Source: Lachnospiraceae bacterium
GTDB lineage: Bacteria > Bacillota > Clostridia > Lachnospirales > Lachnospiraceae
NCBI GenBank assembly: GCA_019424135.1
Contig: JAHYZZ010000028.1
Span: forward strand, 1 to 24,637
Direction: 5' to 3'
Length of the DNA: 24,637 nt
Below, in pieces: positions 21,648 to 24,637 of the stretch (positions are counted from its first letter, which is position 1; every line of letters starts with the position of its first letter). The position numbers and the translations under genes are program-made. Under the pieces are notes generated by a model that saw only the letters and a program-made list of their open reading frames with translations, did not search any database and was not told where the DNA came from.

Positions 21648-22568
21648 ATGCCGATTAGAGTTCAAAATGATCTTCCGGTAAAGGAAATACTGGAAAAGGA
21701 AAATATATTTGTCATGGACGAACATAGGGCCACCCATCAGGATATACGGCCCATCAACATCGGGCTTTTGAACCTGATGCCCTTGAAAGAGGATACGGAG
21801 CTTCAGATTTTGCGTTCACTGTCTAATACCCCTCTCCAGGTGGACGTGACTTTTGTGATGGTTTCTTCTCATACATCAAAAAATACGCCGACCAGTCATC
21901 TGAATAAGTTTTATTATAAGTTTGATGAAATCAGGGAGAAAAAGTTTGACGGATTCATTATCACCGGGGCTCCGGTGGAGCAGATTCCGTTTGAGGAAGT
22001 AGATTACTGGGAAGAATTAAAAGAGATTATGGAGTGGAGCAAGACCCATGTGACTTCTACCTTGCACCTTTGCTGGGGAGCTCAGGCAGGGATGTATTAT
22101 CACTATGGGATTGACAAAGAGCTGCTGGACCAGAAGGTATTCGGCGTTTTCTGGCATAAGGTACTCAATCGAAAGATTCCTCTGGTAAGGGGATTTGACG
22201 ATGTGTTTTTGGCACCGCATTCCCGGCATACTCAGACCCCAATTGAAAAAGTACGGGCAGATGATCGTCTAACGATCCTGGCGGAGTCAGAGGAAGCCGG
22301 GTTATTCCTCGCTATGGCCGAAGGAGGACGCCAGATTTTTGTGATGGGACATCCGGAGTATGACCGTATTACGCTGGATCAGGAGTATAAGAGAGACCTT
22401 TCAAAGGGTCTGCAGATTCAGATGCCTCAAAATTATTACACCAATGACGACCCAGAGATTCGCCCCCTTCTTACCTGGCGGGCAACTTCAAATAACCTGT
22501 ACACGAACTGGCTGAATTATTACGTATATCAGGTTACGCCTTATGATCTTTATGGGACGCCGTTTTAG
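21648..22568 (+). CDS. metA: Homoserine O-acyltransferase (MetA), predicted acetyl-CoA type
   Basis: MetA acylates L-homoserine in methionine synthesis. The 306-aa protein matches the family in length and motifs: the catalytic C142 in LHLCWGAQAG, H235 and E237 in MGHPEYD, and HSRHT near 191-195. Residue 111 is Glu (ITGAPVEQ). In characterised MetA proteins, Glu at 111 goes with acetyl-CoA use (Bacillus cereus) and Gly with succinyl-CoA (E. coli), so O-acetylhomoserine is the likely product. The ATG has AAGGAGA upstream and its own promoter and terminator, so it is a single-gene unit. Confidence 0.95.
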   Translation: MPIRVQNDLPVKEILEKENIFVMDEHRATHQDIRPINIGLLNLMPLKEDTELQILRSLSNTPLQVDVTFVMVSSHTSKNTPTSHLNKFYYKFDEIREKKFDGFIITGAPVEQIPFEEVDYWEELKEIMEWSKTHVTSTLHLCWGAQAGMYYHYGIDKELLDQKVFGVFWHKVLNRKIPLVRGFDDVFLAPHSRHTQTPIEKVRADDRLTILAESEEAGLFLAMAEGGRQIFVMGHPEYDRITLDQEYKRDLSKGLQIQMPQNYYTNDDPEIRPLLTWRATSNNLYTNWLNYYVYQVTPYDLYGTPF

Positions 22569-22650
22569 AGCGGGAGATTAGAATAAAGAATCTATTTTAT
22601 AGGATCAAGATTATATTTTTGAAATATACTGCATAGAATGAAATGCAGAT

Positions 22651-22689
22651 AAAACTCCGAAGATGGAAGTCTTTCGGAGTTTTATTTTT
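22651..22689 (+). terminator. Rho-independent terminator after metA
   Basis: AAAACTCCGAA (22651-22661) pairs perfectly with TTCGGAGTTTT (22673-22683), and a T-rich run continues to 22689. It lies 82 bases after the metA stop. Confidence 0.87.
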
Positions 22690-22813
22690 GACTATAATAT
22701 ACAGAAAATTCAAAATAATAGGATAGTTATATAATTAACAATATAATATAAAAAAGAAAAATCTTAATAATTTGGTGAAAATGACGAATAATATGTCATT
22801 TTTATAACTAATA
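22690..22813. other. AT-rich gap without a gene
   Basis: This stretch, part of the 413-base gap between metA and the symporter gene, is very AT-rich and holds no credible frame with an RBS. The only structure seen is an inverted repeat, AAAATGAC (22778-22785) with GTCATTTT (22795-22802). It lies 11 bases upstream of the symporter promoter and could be a binding site. Confidence 0.5.
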
Positions 22814-22842
22814 TTGATATTTTCAATACATTCATGTAGAAT
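22814..22842 (+). promoter_or_regulatory. Promoter of the symporter gene
   Basis: TTGATA (22814-22819) and TAGAAT (22837-22842) are separated by 17 bases. Base composition shifts from AT-rich to GC-rich just after, where the transcript would start (about 22849). Confidence 0.7.
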
Positions 22843-22849
22843 AAGTCTA

Positions 22850-22966
22850 AGATGGAACGTAGGGGAACCGCGGAAGGAGGTATAGTTCTCCTGAGTTATA
22901 ATAGGAACGGGATTCCAGCAAAGATGCATGTGGACAATGTGAACACGAAGGAAGAGAAAAAAGAAA
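22850..22966 (+). promoter_or_regulatory. Unassigned, possibly structured leader RNA before the symporter gene
   Basis: The roughly 130-base leader is GC-rich compared with the upstream gap. TGGAA (22853-22857) can pair with TTCCA (22913-22917), closing a domain that holds a hairpin AGGAG/CTCCT (22875-22879 with 22888-22892, loop of 8). I could not match it to a riboswitch consensus that I know. A GGGGAACCGCGG run (22862-22873) resembles part of a T-box sequence, but it lacks the UGG and has no Stem I upstream and no terminator. The position before an amino-acid symporter makes regulation plausible. Confidence 0.35.
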
Positions 22967-22981
22967 AGGGGGTTTTCTAAC

Positions 22982-24376
22982 ATGTTAGATGCGATTAATT
23001 CTGTTGTAAGTGCTGTTAACGGCGTGGTATGGGGTTGGCCGATGATTATTTTGCTTCTCGGAACACATATCTTCCTAACGATTCGTACCGGTTTTATTCA
23101 GAGGCATACACTGGCGAAAGGTATTAAACTTTCTGTTTCGAAGGATCCAGAGGCTGAAGGAGAGGTATCTCAGTTTGGTGCGTTAACAACAGCATTGGCA
23201 GCTACGATTGGTACTGGTAACATTATTGGTGTAGGTACTGCCATAGCTTTAGGCGGACCCGGATCAGTATTGTGGGTATGGCTGACTGGTGTATTTGGAA
23301 TAGCTACGAAATATTCAGAATCTCTGATTGCTGTAAAGTATCGAGTAAAGACAGAAGACGGACGTATGCAAGGTGGTGCCATGTATGCTCTGGAACGGGG
23401 GCTTCACCTGAAATGGCTGGGTGTATTGTTTGCCGTTTTTGCAGGATTTGCATCATTCGGAATCGGATGTGCGACGCAGGTAAATGCAATCGCAACGGTT
23501 TGTAAATCAAATTTTAATATTCCTCCGGCTGCAGTAGGAATCGTCATTGCCATCCTGACAGCCATCGTTATTTTCGGTGGAATTAAGTCTATTGCAAATG
23601 TATGTGAAAAATTGGTGCCATTTATGGCAATCTTCTATGTCCTGGGGTGTCTGATTATTCTTGCAATGAATTATGATTTCATTATTCCGGCGATTGTGAC
23701 GATCTGCAAGCTGGCGTTTACACCAGGAGCTGCAGCAGGCGGTCTGGTTGGTCAGGGACTTATGATGGCAATCCGTTATGGAGTTGCCCGTGGTCTTTTC
23801 TCTAATGAATCTGGTCTTGGTTCTGCTCCTATTGCAGCTGCAGCAGCTCAGACAAGAAATCCTGTCCGTCAGGCTCTGGTATCCTCTACCGGAACATTCT
23901 GGGATACAGTGGTTGTATGTTTTATGACAGGTCTTGTACTCGTTACAACAATCATGAAGAATCCAACGATCAATGCAGATGAAGTTTCTGACGGCGGTGT
24001 CCTTACTTCTCTTGCATTTGGCCAGATTCCTGTTCTTGGACCAGTTATTCTAACGCTTGGCATTATCTCCTTTGCATATTCAACCATTCTTGGCTGGGCA
24101 TATTACGGAGAGCGTTGTGTGGAATACTTTGCGGGTAAGGCTGGAAAAGGCGTTTTGATCGGTTATCGTATTCTTTATATTGCCGTTGCAGCAATTGCTC
24201 CTGTTGTAGCATTGGATCTGGTATGGCTGATTGCAGATACATTGAATGCATTTATGGCAATCCCCAACCTGGTGGCCGTGCTCCTGTTGTCCAACGAAAT
24301 TGTACGTGAGACAAAAATTTATATCAATGATATCGACAAGAAAGATGAAACACCGGTTCCTGTAATTAAAGGGTAA
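22982..24376 (+). CDS. Sodium:alanine/glycine symporter, AGCS family
   Basis: This 464-aa integral membrane protein has about 10-11 predicted membrane spans. It belongs to the AGCS (AlsT/DagA) family of Na+-coupled alanine or glycine importers. Marks are the N-terminal VNGVVWGWPMIILLLGTHI, the FGALTTALAATIGTGNIIGV loop with its conserved GTGNIxGV, GAMYALERGL, and GVARGLFSNESGLGSAPIAA, which forms part of the substrate and sodium site. The ATG has AAAAGGGGG 9 bases upstream. Length and ends agree with relatives, so the gene is complete. The promoter and leader are upstream. It is followed directly by an inverted repeat and a third T-box promoter. Confidence 0.95.
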   Translation: MLDAINSVVSAVNGVVWGWPMIILLLGTHIFLTIRTGFIQRHTLAKGIKLSVSKDPEAEGEVSQFGALTTALAATIGTGNIIGVGTAIALGGPGSVLWVWLTGVFGIATKYSESLIAVKYRVKTEDGRMQGGAMYALERGLHLKWLGVLFAVFAGFASFGIGCATQVNAIATVCKSNFNIPPAAVGIVIAILTAIVIFGGIKSIANVCEKLVPFMAIFYVLGCLIILAMNYDFIIPAIVTICKLAFTPGAAAGGLVGQGLMMAIRYGVARGLFSNESGLGSAPIAAAAAQTRNPVRQALVSSTGTFWDTVVVCFMTGLVLVTTIMKNPTINADEVSDGGVLTSLAFGQIPVLGPVILTLGIISFAYSTILGWAYYGERCVEYFAGKAGKGVLIGYRILYIAVAAIAPVVALDLVWLIADTLNAFMAIPNLVAVLLLSNEIVRETKIYINDIDKKDETPVPVIKG

Positions 24377-24398
24377 GACAAACAATTAAACTTTGTCT
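24376..24398. repeat. Inverted repeat between the symporter stop and the next promoter
   Basis: AGACAAA (24376-24382) and TTTGTCT (24392-24398) are perfectly complementary around a 9-base loop. The right arm touches the -35 box of the following promoter. There is no T-run, so it is either a weak terminator or an operator-like site. Confidence 0.5.
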
Positions 24399-24426
24399 TG
24401 ACAAATGTGATTTGTTGAATTAAAGT
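24398..24426 (+). promoter_or_regulatory. Promoter of the third T-box transcript
   Basis: TTGACA (24398-24403) is full consensus. The -10 candidate TAAAGT (24421-24426) at 17 bases is weaker. The transcript would start near 24433. Confidence 0.6.
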
Positions 24427-24439
24427 AATATGCATAGAT

Positions 24440-24637
24440 AACAAAATATTAAAAACCGTTGAGAAAGAGGAGTAACTGATCGAGAGAAGTCAAAGAGAGC
24501 GGCAGATGGTGAGATTGCTGTATGGATCTGATGAGTGAATGGACTTTTGAGGGCGGCCTGAAATCCATGGAGAGTATGGCTTGTCGGGAACCGAACCCGT
24601 TATCAATCAGGAGTGTATGTTAGTACATGAGAAAAGT
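24440..24637 (+). promoter_or_regulatory. T-box riboswitch leader, 5' part (cut by window end)
   Basis: A T-box Stem I is clear. CCGTT (24456-24460) pairs with GGGCGG (24551-24556) as the outer helix, and tandem GA motifs at 24461 and 24549 make a kink-turn. AGTA is at 24471-24474 and GAA at 24537-24539, with an ACT/AGT closing helix above. The specifier is either GGA (Gly, 24541-24543, by the same spacing as in the Cys and Thr leaders) or TGG (Trp, 24540-24542, which would be followed by the usual A). The T-box sequence, terminator and gene lie beyond the window. Confidence 0.82.

Noticed and set aside
22861..22880. T-box-like GGGGAACCGCGG before the symporter gene
   Set aside because: The UGG that binds the tRNA 3' end is missing, there is no Stem I between the promoter and this point, and no terminator follows.
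22850..22920. Glycine riboswitch before the symporter
   Set aside because: Only loose similarity (a GAAGGAG and a later AGGA); the conserved CUCUCAGG and GGAC elements are not present in order.
22735..22983. Minus-strand frame of 82 codons in the gap before the symporter
   Set aside because: Covers AT-rich DNA, the promoter and the leader; no RBS and a Phe/Leu/Ile-rich product typical of random AT-rich sequence.

Overview
The window looks like a chromosomal housekeeping stretch from a low-to-mid GC member of Clostridia, most likely Lachnospiraceae. The reasons are strong AGGAGG-type ribosome binding sites, T-box leaders in front of aminoacyl-tRNA synthetase genes, the cysE-cysS-mrnC-rlmB-sigH order, tandem DUF1540 and SEC-C proteins, a GlnRS gene, and a tRNA gene without an encoded CCA. 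The genus cannot be fixed from this sequence alone. No insertion sequence, prophage, CRISPR array or defence cluster was seen.

Layout, left to right. (1) 1-1420: the 3' end of ispF with an unusual cysteine-rich tail, then an Eis-like GNAT acetyltransferase and a terminator. (2) 1517-4814: a DedA membrane protein followed by an OmpR-type response regulator and a multi-TM sensor histidine kinase. (3) 4811-9083: a consensus promoter and a cysteine T-box leader driving cysE-cysS-mrnC-rlmB-sigH. (4) 9100-9261: a promoter, tRNA-Thr(GGU) and a terminator. (5) 9300-13181: a Nudix hydrolase, glnS, and a MocR-type (GntR/aminotransferase) regulator. Its terminator is shared with a convergent small membrane protein at 13183-13479. 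(6) 13570-16590: cardiolipin synthase and a divergent purA, each with its own promoter. (7) 16746-18395: a 52-aa ORF overlapping a convergent 72-aa membrane protein, then a SEC-C protein and a DUF218/YdcF-like membrane protein. (8) 18404-21137: a consensus promoter and a threonine T-box leader driving a hotdog thioesterase and thrS. (9) 21214-22690: a DUF1540 protein, a perfect 42-bp palindrome, and metA with promoter and terminator. (10) 22814-24637: a promoter with an unassigned structured leader, an AGCS-type sodium:alanine/glycine symporter, and the 5' part of a third T-box leader cut off by the window end.

The main theme is amino-acid and tRNA-charging control. Three T-box leaders can be read here. 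The Cys and Thr leaders show specifier codons (TGC and ACC) at the same place relative to AGUA/GAA loop motifs. The window also carries a tRNA-Thr(GGU) whose anticodon is the exact complement of the ACC specifier and whose discriminator base U matches the variable base of the T-box UGGN. No clearly new multi-gene system was found. The best leads are the palindrome, the unassigned symporter leader, the cysteine-rich IspF tail, the divergent PurA, the thioesterase and sigH genes placed under T-box control, and the overlapping small-gene locus near 16.9 kb.
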